This document shows, piece after piece, positions 1-10,246 of a stretch of DNA of 64,000 bases. The notes below the pieces were generated by a model. That model saw only the letters and a program-made list of their open reading frames with translations. It made no database searches and was not told the origin of the DNA. The translations under genes were made by a program, and so were the position numbers. Where the stretch lies: the NCBI GenBank assembly GCA_015501595.1, contig JADNRX010000075.1:1-64000 (forward strand), given 5' to 3'. Source of the stretch: Hymenopellis radicata (lineage: Eukaryota; Basidiomycota; Agaricomycetes; Agaricales; Physalacriaceae). Position 1 is the stretch's first letter. Each line of letters begins with the position of its first letter.

Positions 1-75
1 ATTATAAATAATTTTGGACTTGGTACTTGTCCAGACTTGTACTAAAGCCTGACTAAAGCACCGCGGTCAACCACC

Positions 76-225
76 ATGCCTCCGAAACGCTCTACGAAAA
101 GCAAAACCCTGCACAAGCCGCCAGGGAAGATCAACGCCAGCCCCAAACACAAAAAAACGCGTCTTGAAACGCCGCCGCCGCCTGAGGTTGTCGCCGTTGA
201 GGAGGAGGTCCACGTCATGCCATAA
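76..225 (+). CDS. possible small basic ORF, 49 aa
   Basis: A short ORF opens at an ATG in a strong eukaryotic context (ccaccATG). It encodes a Lys/Arg-rich N-terminal half, a run of five prolines and an acidic Glu/Val tail. I do not recognise it. It lies directly upstream of the SRPBCC gene on the same strand, so it could be an upstream ORF of that transcript, an exon of a gene beginning outside the window, or chance. Only the start context and the strongly biased composition support it. Confidence 0.2.
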   Translation: MPPKRSTKSKTLHKPPGKINASPKHKKTRLETPPPPEVVAVEEEVHVMP

Positions 226-352
226 CACGACATTCCCAGTTGCTTGGAAATACAAAAGCGTGCCACTTTATGCTCTCTGAGGCAGTCGTGCCAGAGTGCG
301 ACCACGAATATAAGAACGTACCCAAACTCGAGAGGAAGCAAAGTGACCAACG

Positions 353-962
353 ATGGCTCTTTCCGTATTCTTCAGTCTATTCGCCCTTGTTAATATCGCC
401 ATTGCGGCGGAGCCCCCCAGCAATCTACCCCATGCAACTCCGGGCGTGTTCACGGCCCAAGGCAGTAGCATCGTCGACGCGGACATTGACGATGTATGGC
501 GCGTCTTGACCAACTTCTCGTCCTATCCTGACTGGAATCCGTTCGTCAGGTGAGCAAAATCGATGCATATCCATCCTAGACTCATTTAGCACATCATAAA
601 GATCCCAGGTCGTGACAAACGAATTCTACATCCCGCTCGATGACCAAACGCCCCAAGAAAACCTCGGGCTCATCATCAACACCCAGATCCCGCCCCTCCC
701 CGCGCCCGTCAACGCCTCGACGCCCGCGAACCTGCTCAACGCGCACACCACGTTTGAGAGGATCCACCACCTCGATCTCGAGAACTACAGGATAGCCTGG
801 GGCTTGGCGGGCGTCCCGGACAGTATCATCGGTGGGGACAGATGGAGCGCCTTGAGCTCGTTTGTTGACGACGATGGGAAGACCAAGACGTTTTACGAGT
901 CGAGGGAGATTTATATTGGGTTTTTGGCTTCGACTGTCGGGGCGTTATTCGGGATCAGTTGA
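353..962 (+). CDS. secreted SRPBCC (START-like) fold protein
   Basis: Two exons (353-549 and 602-962) are joined over a 52-nt GT-AG intron, giving about 185 residues. The N-terminus is a hydrophobic signal peptide ending near AIAAEP. The family blocks seen are DVWRVLTNFSSYPDWNPF and, across the splice, FVRSQ, as in SRPBCC/polyketide-cyclase-like lipid-binding proteins. The acceptor at 601 was chosen because the more obvious cag at 608 would create an immediate stop. The role is probably binding of a hydrophobic ligand outside the cell, but the ligand cannot be told. Oddity: the frame stops at LFGIS, while family-like tail sequence (LNEAFGAQAEALK) follows one base out of frame. Confidence 0.72.
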
Positions 963-3096
963 ACGAGGCGTTTGGTGCGCAGGCCGAGGCACTCAAGGTT
1001 ATATTCGACAAATGAAGAACGCGTGGGACTTTTAGTCTTTTCGTGTGTCACAGTCTGCCCATTCTGTAAAGCGACAGAACTCAGAAGCGCGTGTGAAATC
1101 AAACAAGCACACGTACTATGGTACAGCAACACCCTAGAATTCAACCCACTGAACGAGAAAATTACGGTGGGGAACATAATTGACGTCGATCGGTGGCACT
1201 TGAGGTTGCTTGGAAGTTGGTACGCCACGAGAAATCCGCGCGAGTCATGACGACGGCATGGACAAGCAGTTTCGTGAGTCCGCAGAGATACTATGGGGGA
1301 GAGCTTGTGCACTCCAGGCTCCTCCGAAAGGCATTAAACAAAGCGCTTTGACGCTTAGACCGCAGCCATGAAGGAGGAAGTGAAAAGTAGGATGCGCGAT
1401 CGCGTGATGCATTGATGGCCACTTTCGCCATCACATTAAACTCTCACTGAAGGTAAATATCACTGTGATTGCAAGTTACAATGTACACTAGGAGTAGTAG
1501 AAGGTAACCATGATGTGACTACAACAAAAAGACGTACCGAATGTGATCCTAGGACACAATTAGACTAGCTAACGCTAGAGAAAACCCGAAATAAGACCCA
1601 CTGGAATGTTGAATTATTTTTTCACATAGAAACTCTCCGAAGAGAGCCGGGGTTTTCCAAAAATTGCTTCAAATAGGCAGCAGACGAAGAGTAGTCTGAA
1701 TCGAGTTGCATGCACGAATCAACGGCAGTCGAATTGCAGAACAAGTTCGTCACATCCGAAGACACAAATGCACGCACCGCGAAGTGCACTAAAGGACGGA
1801 CACACAGGCAAATTCCATAAAGGGCCCCGTACGCAAGCCAGCACCCCACATACGCGAGCGGTGTCAATCAAGGCCTGGCCGCGGGTGAGGTGAAGAAGTG
1901 GTCCGTCGCCGGGAAGAGGGCGTAGGGATTCAACATGCTGAAACAGCATATCCCTCGATAGCCCTCGCCGTGCTGACCTTCCGACACCAATGTCGGAGGC
2001 CGACGAAGACGAAACCTAGCTTCGACGAGGCGGGCGGCGCGGTTAAGCTCCAGCCCGCCCCGAGATAAGGGTGTGTAGCACAGCACAATATCCCGTGTCC
2101 CCGACGCATGTCAGGGTGGAGGAGGATTTCCCTCTGAACTTCATTCTGCATTCCTCTAAGTCTCTTCTGCGAGGACCATGGCGATTAGGCCAGTGCGCTG
2201 CATTCGGCACGATCCAGGGTCCAGGACCTCAACGTCACGAATGAATCCCGGCACTCTAGCCGTGCGCACTATCTTGCATTGCAGAATCCCATGCGTATCG
2301 GCACGGTGCACTTGGCACGATCTCGACGGCGGTCTTTGCGGTCACCATTCATCGGGCCGACTGGTCTGTCGTGATGCTTGCGTCTCTTGCGCCTGTATTG
2401 CTTGCTCTTCCTGAGCACCCAGGTGCCTACAGATAGAAAAAAGGTCAGAAGAAGTATGCGGGGATTCGGAAGGAGAGCGACATACCTTGCCAGCGCGTAA
2501 TGAGATTGGATTCTGATTCATTCTAAATGAAATAGTCAGTGGAAGCACGAAGCGTGGTTATTTGCGACGTACTGGAATAGATCTGGGAGCTGACTCTTCA
2601 GCTGTGTTATGCATTCTCCATTTATTTTGCTGTAGGGTGTTGGCATCCGAGGATGGCCTGCGCGTCGAGACAACGCAGACCCGCGTTCCGAAGAACACTC
2701 GTGCGCCGGTAGCCCAAGGAAAAAGTGTGTGTGCCGCCCAATCTCTTCGCCGAGTTTCAAACCATCGACTGCACGCCCTCCCCCATGAAAGGATCTTGGG
2801 ACATCGAGCAGCCATGATGCATGTCTGATACGGCGAGTGGCCATTACAGCCAGACCCAGCTAGAGTCAATCTAGAGAGATTAATACTCAGACCTTACCCG
2901 CTCGCAAGGGAGGACGTCGCCGTCTTGTACGGGGCGAGCATCGCGGTTTTTCGTCTGCTACATGAAGGTATGAAAGAAACCTAATTCCTTTATATCCCCA
3001 ATTCCACGTGCCGCGGCCGCCTGCAGTACGTACCGTGAAGCGAACACCAAGCGAACACTGCAGTGGAGTTTTGAGTCAAGGAAGAAACTATATTTA
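963..3096. other. gene-poor stretch, no supported gene
   Basis: The first ~55 bases hold the out-of-frame tail of the SRPBCC gene. Beyond that, open frames on both strands are short, overlap one another, and show no recognisable domain, signal peptide or splice-consistent extension. No RNA gene or repeat was found by eye. Confidence 0.5.
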
Positions 3097-3144
3097 CAGC
3101 CGTTTGCATATTTACGTGAACGCAAGAATTGAGCTCAAAACCAG
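3097..3144 (+). repeat. left terminal inverted repeat of candidate MITE
   Basis: This is the left arm of the inverted repeat, preceded by TA at 3095-3096. It matches the reverse complement of 3527-3570 with a few mismatches, and weaker pairing continues inward. Confidence 0.65.
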
Positions 3145-3526
3145 AAGCCTTTGCCAAACAATGATGTCACTCACTCAATCCTTATCGCGCGTCCATCTTT
3201 CTTCAACCTACGCGTTCCGTTCGCCACAATGCAGCCTTATTGACATTCGTAGTGGCACCAGTACAGCTCTGCTGCCCGGCTTTTGGGATCCTAACATTAA
3301 TAAACCTGCTTTCTCCTCATCGTATTCCATCTTTTGCCTGACAGCAGCCCGAGATGGGTGCTTTCCAGAACTCTGCCAACTTTCCTTACATATGGTGCAT
3401 TCACAATGAACACCCTCAGCAGTCTTTTAACCTTCCCTCTTTCCTTGAATTGGAGCCATAGCCCAGCCTGACCATCCCCGTTGACGCTTTGTTTGGCCAA
3501 GCCGCGGCTGCCGATGATGACTAAGC

Positions 3527-3570
3527 GGTTGAGCTCAATTCGTGGATTCACGTAAATATGCAAATGGCTG
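3527..3570 (-). repeat. right terminal inverted repeat of candidate MITE
   Basis: This is the right arm of the inverted repeat, followed by TA at 3571-3572. It ends in GGCTG, the complement of the left CAGCC end. Confidence 0.65.
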
Positions 3571-3940
3571 TAAGGTGCTTTCCATCTATCAATGACATGA
3601 AAGGCAAGGTGCCTACATCCCTCAAATATCAATGTCAAGATGAGAAAACGTGCTTAGACGCGGCCAGGGTCCTGAGGGAGCTAGAGCCCTAGAGCTACAC
3701 CATGAGGGACTTTAGTACTACCCAGTCAATGTCATCTCGAGAACACAGTCTCTACCACCGCTCATGTTTGCTCAGTATCTGGAGGAGTCCTGATGACTAA
3801 GTATCCCGCCACTACTTCTACAGCCAGGAGCAGGTAGTCCTGTTGAGTGACAAATCTTCTCATGCAATACGCATCGCCCGAGCCAGCATGAGAAATAGTT
3901 TCTCCCCGTATTTGCAGCAGTAGTAGTACAAGTACATCCA

Positions 3941-5351
3941 TTAAACGACAACCATTGTCCCTTCGGTATCGGTATCGGTATCCAACCCAATCGAAATCTC
4001 ATCCTCGTCCAAGCTTTCTTCGGGCTGAGTAATGTCCAATCTTCCAAATGTAATCCAGGTGCTGGTACCAACAGGTTCTAAACGAGCGTTTTCGTGTAGG
4101 TTGAGCATGAGACGAGACATCATGGTCACCGACACACTGTACGACTTGTCAACAAGATATACACGCATAGCTCGTATAAATGGCCTACCAGCTGGAAAAA
4201 GTGGAAAGCCCTCCTCGAAGAAACGGACGAGCAATCTGTGTTAATTGGTAAGAGACTCGACAGTATGACCATGCAGGACTCACATAGAAAGTGAGGATGT
4301 TCATGAAGTTCGCGATTGCGGTAACGGCGAAATAGATAGCACCATCGCGTACCAACAGAGCAATGACGTCCGAAGGCTCTCTTCGTCGCGTTTTGAGTAT
4401 TGTCAGAGTGAATAGTATGCTGTCGTAAATGAATAGTGCCTCCCATGCTTTGACAAGTAGGTCAGATCTACAGCCATATGGATGAAAAATATTTACGCAC
4501 CAGATGCTATGCGCCTCGCGCTGAGTCGAAGATGAGTCTGTACGTGGGGAGTTTGGACAGAACTCACGTATGTCGATCCAACCCAATATGACAACCTGTC
4601 CAATACTCCATTGGGTGATCAACGTGGCCTTGAGAAAACAGCGACCACTAAATCAGGAGTGAGAACTGATCATGACAAGATGAAAGCGCATACGCATGAA
4701 ACGCCACCAAGAACGACGCCACTCGCAAACATATACACGAGGACACGCCTACTGCACCCATACAGAGCGTAGATACGTATGGTGAGAAGGACTATCCAGC
4801 TGTTTCGTAAAACATCAAACGGAAAGACGAAAGACGAAACGTACCACAAACAATGACCTGTGTGACAATCAAAAGAACTTGACGGTAAAGATTGAATTTC
4901 TGGCAACTCTGAAAGAACATAAGTGCCGATGCGTAGGATCTGTCGATAAGACGAAGCCAACCGAGTTGCTCAGGTCGGTAAACGCCAAAACAGTGATTGA
5001 AATATTTCCAAGGAATGCCAAGTAACGATTGAGGAAGAATAACTGTGCGCTGGTGTTGCCCGCTTGCCGCCATAGGTGTTCACATTCACGGCCTAAGAGC
5101 TGAAGTAAATCCTTGGAAGCGAATAGCTGTGAAGAGTGGCTTACCAAGCGTTATGAGATGGTCCCAGTACAAGAAACTAATGGCAAAAAACTGCAGCGAG
5201 TTGTGAGCGTGGCTGAAGTGTATGTCAGGCCGTGTCGTGGGGTCGGGCTGGAGAAAGCATACACATCTCGTAGCGCAGCTACATCGTTTGACATGGTACA
5301 TTGGAAAGAAGAAGAAGAACCTCATAAGACGTCGTAACTGGAGGACGACAT
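3941..5351 (-). CDS. DUF6533-type seven-TM membrane protein (copy A)
   Basis: This is a heavily split gene. My model has downstream exons 5145-5092, a hydrophobic exon ending near 4953-4962, 4908-4845, 4791-4694, 4647-4568, 4520-4501, 4447-4284, 4235-4189 and 4136-3941, all phase-consistent. Family blocks are LYWDHLITLG near the N-terminus, LLTIRIYALYGCSRR, GCHIGLDRHTARRIA, AWEALFIYD, and the C-terminal MMSRLMLNLHE. These match the basidiomycete DUF6533 family, whose function is unknown, and it should sit in a membrane. The first exon is uncertain: an ATG at 5351 spliced to a tract ending ctccag is preferred over reading through the pyrimidine-rich FFFFF stretch from 5325. It is a tandem neighbour of copy B. 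One internal exon is only 20 nt. Confidence 0.75.
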
Positions 5352-5558
5352 TTCCGATTTCGAAATTTCCGGATTTCGCCTGCCGACTGCCACGCCCTCG
5401 CTTAAATGGTCCGAGTTCCGACCCGATCGTCGAGCTTCAACTCCTGTTCAGCAAGTACACGCCAGCATGGCTGAACTCTCTATTCATTGACAACAACTAT
5501 AGTACAGCAAAACCCTCATCCTCGTAGTAAGGCTCTGACCTCATCGACCTCAACTGCA

Positions 5559-6798
5559 TCATGTCATCCGCAGTAATATCCTAGTGATAGTGTGAAGTTC
5601 TGTCCCAGCTTCTTGGCCGCATTGCGCTTCACGCGATGGATTGGTAAGGTCATGATTTGCCCGGCGCACGTTCAGGACGATGCGATTGGTCAACACGCAA
5701 GATAGAGTGACCGAGAAGGCGATTGGAATCTCCAGAAGACTAACCTACAGGCAGCCCATCAGTTCTGCAAAACCTCGGATCCGGATGTCGGAGAAACGTA
5801 CTCTTCCAGCAAGCCACACCAACAGATTGGTAAGGTATGTGGCGAACATTCTGGGATGACTATAAGTCTCTTACACCCGTAGGTTAAAGGGAAGAGCGCA
5901 CACTAGAAAATAGAACACCGAGTCCCGCACCATGGCGTGGACAAGCCCTCTCGCGGAGCCGAAGACCGCGCCCTCTGATGTGAACGCTCGGTTCAGGGCT
6001 AGGATACAAAGCAAGGTCTCGAATACAAGAATGGGTATCCAGAACGCATAGAAGTACGATGGTATGGATCCGGGCACAGGAACACAAGCTGGGGATCCGG
6101 GAAGTACGTGTGATTCCGCTAAATAGTTGCTGTCAATCACGTTCATGGACGAGGCAGCCAGAACGTACAAGTTTTGATACCGGAGAGGGCCAATCCCATG
6201 ATAGTGCCTGCGGCTGCCGTAGACAGTAAGAAGGTAGACAGCATAAGCAATAGGACTTTCTTGTTTAGAAAGTACAAGGCGTAGAGCCGCATTTGCAGAA
6301 TAACTGAGGTCTTTGGCTTAAAAAGACGTGTTCAGGAAGGGCGTAGGAGGCGTACCTTCAGCGATCATGCATGAAAAGAGTCCAGTCCAGCCTTGCCATC
6401 GAAAGAAGACTTCGCCTAAAAATCAAACAAGCTTGAGCAAAACGTAGCAGTTGCAGTAAGACGGGAACTGACAACTACAAACATTCAAAGGACGCCACAT
6501 TAGAGCAAGGAACCACGTACAACTGAAGTAGTTTAGTAGAGATGCCAAGTCATGTAGGAAAAACTCACAGAATCAGATATAGATGGCGAGAAAAGACCTG
6601 GACGGTACTGTCAGCCAGTGTCTGATTGAAGCCCCCTAGGATTAGCTTGCCGTAGAAATTGATTCTGCTAAACGTTTTCAGATTCAGTTGAGCGATAGCG
6701 CAACAGGCAGACGAACATGACGCAAGCGAGCGTATAATATCGGTTCTGCGATGAGATGTCAACAATGTCTCTTGAGTCAGTCCTCGACTAACAATCAT
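5559..6798 (-). CDS. DUF6533-type seven-TM membrane protein (copy B)
   Basis: Supported exons are 6522-6479, 6415-6356, 6303-6181, 6118-5902, 5850-5802 and 5744-5559, with consistent phases. Blocks are FFRWQGWTG, MRLYALYFLNKK, FYAFWIPILVFETLL, RDSVFYFLVMFATYLTN and the end block SCVLTNRIVLNVRRA, the same family as copy A. The piece SRHLYLIL (ending at 6569) probably precedes these. Upstream of that the start is not resolved: an ATG at 6798 opens the same frame but the encoded sequence is not family-like, so the true first exon may differ. The copies share domain order but little sequence, suggesting an old tandem duplication. Confidence 0.68.
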
Positions 6799-7611
6799 GA
6801 ATAATATGTTCCCTGCTTTCCAGTGATTTGTCTAAAACGTTGTGTTTAATAATCAACAATCAAGGACGAAGCTCCTCACCCAAATCAGGTCGATCTGGAG
6901 TCGTCGAAGTCGGTGAGTTACCCGGACAGCGCATGGGCAAGACCTTGTACTAACCTCGTCCCCGAAAGTGATGACTATATTCTCTCTTATTATTATCATC
7001 GGGAAGAGAAGAGGCTGGACTCACTATGTTCAAACAGAACAATCACGCCAGAAGCGACTGATCAAGGCGCCTCAGTATGGTATACCTTGAAGAACGAAAG
7101 GAAACACATACGAGCAGCATATCTTGTGGCCTGGATGTCTTGCAGCCCGGTAATGACGAGGCTCTCCATGTTTCGTGGGGGAAGCGTTCAGGCCGCGGTA
7201 GAAACAGCATCCCGTACATTTATCACGATTCAAGGTGCTTCCAGGCCGGTGGCCATCACGAAGATTTCGTCTGCCACCCAAACATAGCATCTCAGCATTC
7301 ATTAAGAGATCATGCCTCGGTCGCCCACCAAGACCGGCTGGCACCAGACGTCAGGCAACGTAACCAGGTATAGAACGCGCGCGTGGTGAAGAAGACACGA
7401 GTGAATCGAAGAAGTGGGTCCTGTTTCTCTTCAAGCGCCGACAGGATAGTCCGATAGAAAGCGCGCACACACGACGTGAAATGGGCGACATGAACAACAT
7501 TGAATTAACGTTAAGGTCTATTGATACGTAATCATTCAGTAACAACAGGCGCAATAAGCAAGATAAAAAGTGATATGCTGTGATATATCTAACCACACGG
7601 TGTTGCCCTAA
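6799..7611. other. intergenic, no supported gene
   Basis: Open frames on both strands here (for example 6913-7287 on plus and 7072-7344 on minus) overlap, carry no motif I recognise, and lack convincing splice extensions. The segment probably holds the 5' region of DUF6533 copy B and the 3' flank of the ammonium transporter. Confidence 0.45.
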
Positions 7612-9343
7612 CTATGACGCAGTCGTCGTCGGCCTTTTCTCCTCCTCTGTTGACGAACTATGATGAGACGGCTCATGGTGATGAGGTTCCCGACCGCCCG
7701 TCGTAATCCCGAGGCCGTCCTTGCCTTCGCCCACAATTTCTTGCTCGAGGCCAACGTAATCGTAGGCGAACTCGCCCATGTCATACTCATCCATACCGAC
7801 GACCTGAGCCTCCTCTGACGAGTCTTCAGGAAGACGAAGATCGCAGTAGGGTATAAAGTGCATGATCCATAAGATGATGGTCTGGACACTGAATCAATAC
7901 TTGGGTGATAAATGAACGATTAATGAACGAACCGTCATGACGAAAGAATAAGCCATACCCGACACAGAGTCGGCGAGCTGATATCCAAGTTGGATATAGT
8001 GGTGGTCAATCCAACCACCCGGGATTACGGTGAAGCCATCGAAGGCAGCAACTGAGGACTGCGCGAACAGAGCCGTCAGGATATTGCCAACAACGCCGCC
8101 TATGGCATGGGAAGCGAAGATATCGAGAGTATCATCGTAGTTACACAAGAACTTGAGCTGAGTGGCAAAATTGCACACGGTACCAGCCATGAATCCGAAT
8201 AGGACGGCAGCGGCTGTAATGTGGTGATGAGATCACATACGCCAAGATACCTTGATGGGAATAAACTCACGAGAACCAACGAATCCACTTGCAGGCGTGA
8301 TGGCTACCAGACCAACGATGGCACCAGAGCAGAATCCAACGGCAGACCACTTCTTCTCAAGGCGATAATCCCAGAGCATCCATGTCAATCCTGAACAGCT
8401 AGCAGCAAGGTTCGTCACAATGCAAGCCTGTGCAGCCCTCAAGTTCGCAGACAAGGCGCTTCCACCGTTAAACCCGAACCAGCCAAACCACAGAAGCACT
8501 GTCCCGAGGATAACGTGGCTAGTGTTGTGGGGCTTGTACGAGAGGCGCTCCGTCCCCCAACCTTTGCGCTTCCCGAGATAGATACTGATCGCGAGGGCAG
8601 CCGTTCCAGAGGAGATGTGAACAGGAGTTCCACCGGCAAAGTCAAGGCCTCCCATTTTGAACGACCAACCGTTCGGATTCCAGGTCCAGCAAGCGATGGG
8701 ATCATACACGAGAGTGGACCACATGAAAACAAAGAGGGGAACGGGGCCCATACGTCCACGCTCGGCGAGAGCGCCGATGGCGATCATGGGAGTGATAGCG
8801 GCGAACATGCACTGGTATATACAGAAGACGAGAGCCGGAATCCTCGGGCTCCCCGCAGAGGGAGCGTCCAAAACGCCCTTCAAGCCAAAATACTCTACAC
8901 ACTCGTTGGTAAGAACGCGATCAGACCACATGACTAGGGAACGTACGAAGGTTCCCGATGAAGGCACTTCCAGTGTCACTGAACGCGAGCGAATAACCCC
9001 AGAAGAACCACTGGAAAGCGCGTCAACCAGTGCACACAGAAGCGAGAAAATGAACCGGCGCACCTGGAATGACACAACGGCCAGGACCATGACACCCATG
9101 TATATTTGAGTGAGGGCATTCTTACGACGTAACAAGCCGGAATACAAGTAACCAACACCTGGAACCATGACCCAGACGAGCGCCGTGCTCGCCAGCGTCC
9201 ACGCAATGTCTCCAGGTGCGAAAAGGGAGACTGTGCCAGCGGAATCGGTGGCGACCATGGCCCCCGCTTCAAGCAAATCAGCCGCTGGACGCGCGAAAAA
9301 GCAAACTCAATTACTCACAGGCATCGTAGGTAATGTTAACCAT
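7612..9343 (-). CDS. amt: ammonium transporter, Amt/Mep family
   Basis: Six exons (9343-9319, 9284-9064, 9010-8947, 8894-8271, 8213-7933, 7881-7612) give 494 residues, the usual fungal Mep length. The start MVNITYD matches fungal Mep N-termini and is joined by an unusually short 34-nt intron. Motifs are PGVGYLYSGLLRRKNAL, NPNGW, DFAGGTPVHISSGTAAL with the first pore histidine, and FASHAIGGVVGN with the second pore histidine, so the twin-His pore is intact. The hydrophilic tail carries GEFAYDYVGLEQE and a His/Ser-rich end. It imports ammonium across the plasma membrane; whether it also senses ammonium like Mep2 cannot be read here. GATAAG motifs and a TATA box lie upstream. Confidence 0.95.
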
Positions 9344-9387
9344 GGTTGCGGATGATAGGCAAGACGCAGCGCGGGACAAACATCCAA

Positions 9388-9395
9388 TATATATA
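9388..9395 (-). promoter_or_regulatory. TATA box of the ammonium transporter
   Basis: TATATATA lies 45-52 bases upstream of the ATG on the gene's strand. The position fits a core promoter with a short 5' UTR. Confidence 0.5.
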
Positions 9396-9439
9396 CCACG
9401 AAACAAACTTGCGATCGTTGAGTGATGACATAAGAAATG

Positions 9440-10025
9440 CTTATCGTCCAATGGCATCGCGTCGGAGGGTACCCTTGGCAAAATGTGCCTTGCCCCTACG
9501 CAAAGGGTCCCCAGATGCGGAATCGTCAAAGTGATTCAGTTTGGTGTTAACACTCGAGAACCTATCTGCGGGAGGGGACGGGATTGAGCTATTGTAAGAC
9601 TGAAATGCAAAGGGAAAGTTCACGGAGAATCAAATGGCCACAGTGTAACAGTGAAAAGATAAGAGCGCACATACACCGTTCCTGCGATTAGCGTTGAGCG
9701 ATTACAGTAGGACCATGAGGAGCCATGGGGAACGCTGGACTTATTCGGGCGAAGGAGGTCGTAATGCGCCGGGGCAAAAGGCACGGATGTCCATAGGTGT
9801 CAGACGTACGTCGAAGCAGTATGATTGTTCCGATCATGTAGCCAGCCTTATCCCGCTTCTAACTCTGGAAGGTGCAAGCGGTAGAGTCGATAGCAAGGAC
9901 ACCAATGAGACTGTCTGGGCAATGCATCAGGAGTTGTGCAAGTGAGAACAGCTCCACTGGAAAGCGCCAAAGATACCGCAGCGCCACACAGTTGTCAAGG
10001 CATGTCTTGTAACCCTGTAGATAAG
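9440..10025. promoter_or_regulatory. cluster of four GATAAG (GATA-factor) motifs
   Basis: GATAAG occurs at 9440-9445 (minus), 9658-9663 (plus), 9847-9852 (minus) and 10020-10025 (plus), in the spacer upstream of the ammonium transporter. Nitrogen GATA regulators (AreA/Nit2/Gat1) bind this core in other fungi. Fewer than one copy would be expected by chance in a spacer of this size. Regulation is inferred, not shown. Confidence 0.5.
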
Positions 10026-10246
10026 AGCCATCCCGCGCCATATGATTCTCTGGACTTTGGACTAGATTCCGCAATCGGCAAGGGGAGGCTCCGCTGGCAA
10101 TCTGACTTGGCCGCCGCCGCAAGGTATGGAAAACATCCCCGAAGCTTGATCTAGCCGCCTGCCGACGCTCTCGAGCAACGTCTCCGAAGAAACTGAACGC
10201 CTGGACTGAAAATGACGCTTTTATTGCTACCTAGAACAGAGGTGTG

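Larger units (their letters stand above)
3097..3570. mobile_element. candidate MITE (Tc1/mariner-like), 474 bp
   Basis: Imperfect inverted termini start CAGCC and end GGCTG, and each end is flanked by the dinucleotide TA, as expected for a TA target-site duplication. The left end CAGCCGTTTGCATATTTACG pairs with the reverse complement of the right end, with one mismatch in the first 20 bases. Pairing continues with gaps for about 45-70 bases. The interior has no transposase-like frame, so this fits a non-autonomous element. Class is inferred from TIR plus TA only; other copies in the genome would be needed for certainty. Confidence 0.6.

Noticed and set aside
8515..9109. Two plus-strand frames of 140 and 150 aa inside the ammonium transporter.
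   Set aside because: They are antisense shadows of a long conserved exon and have no motif of their own.
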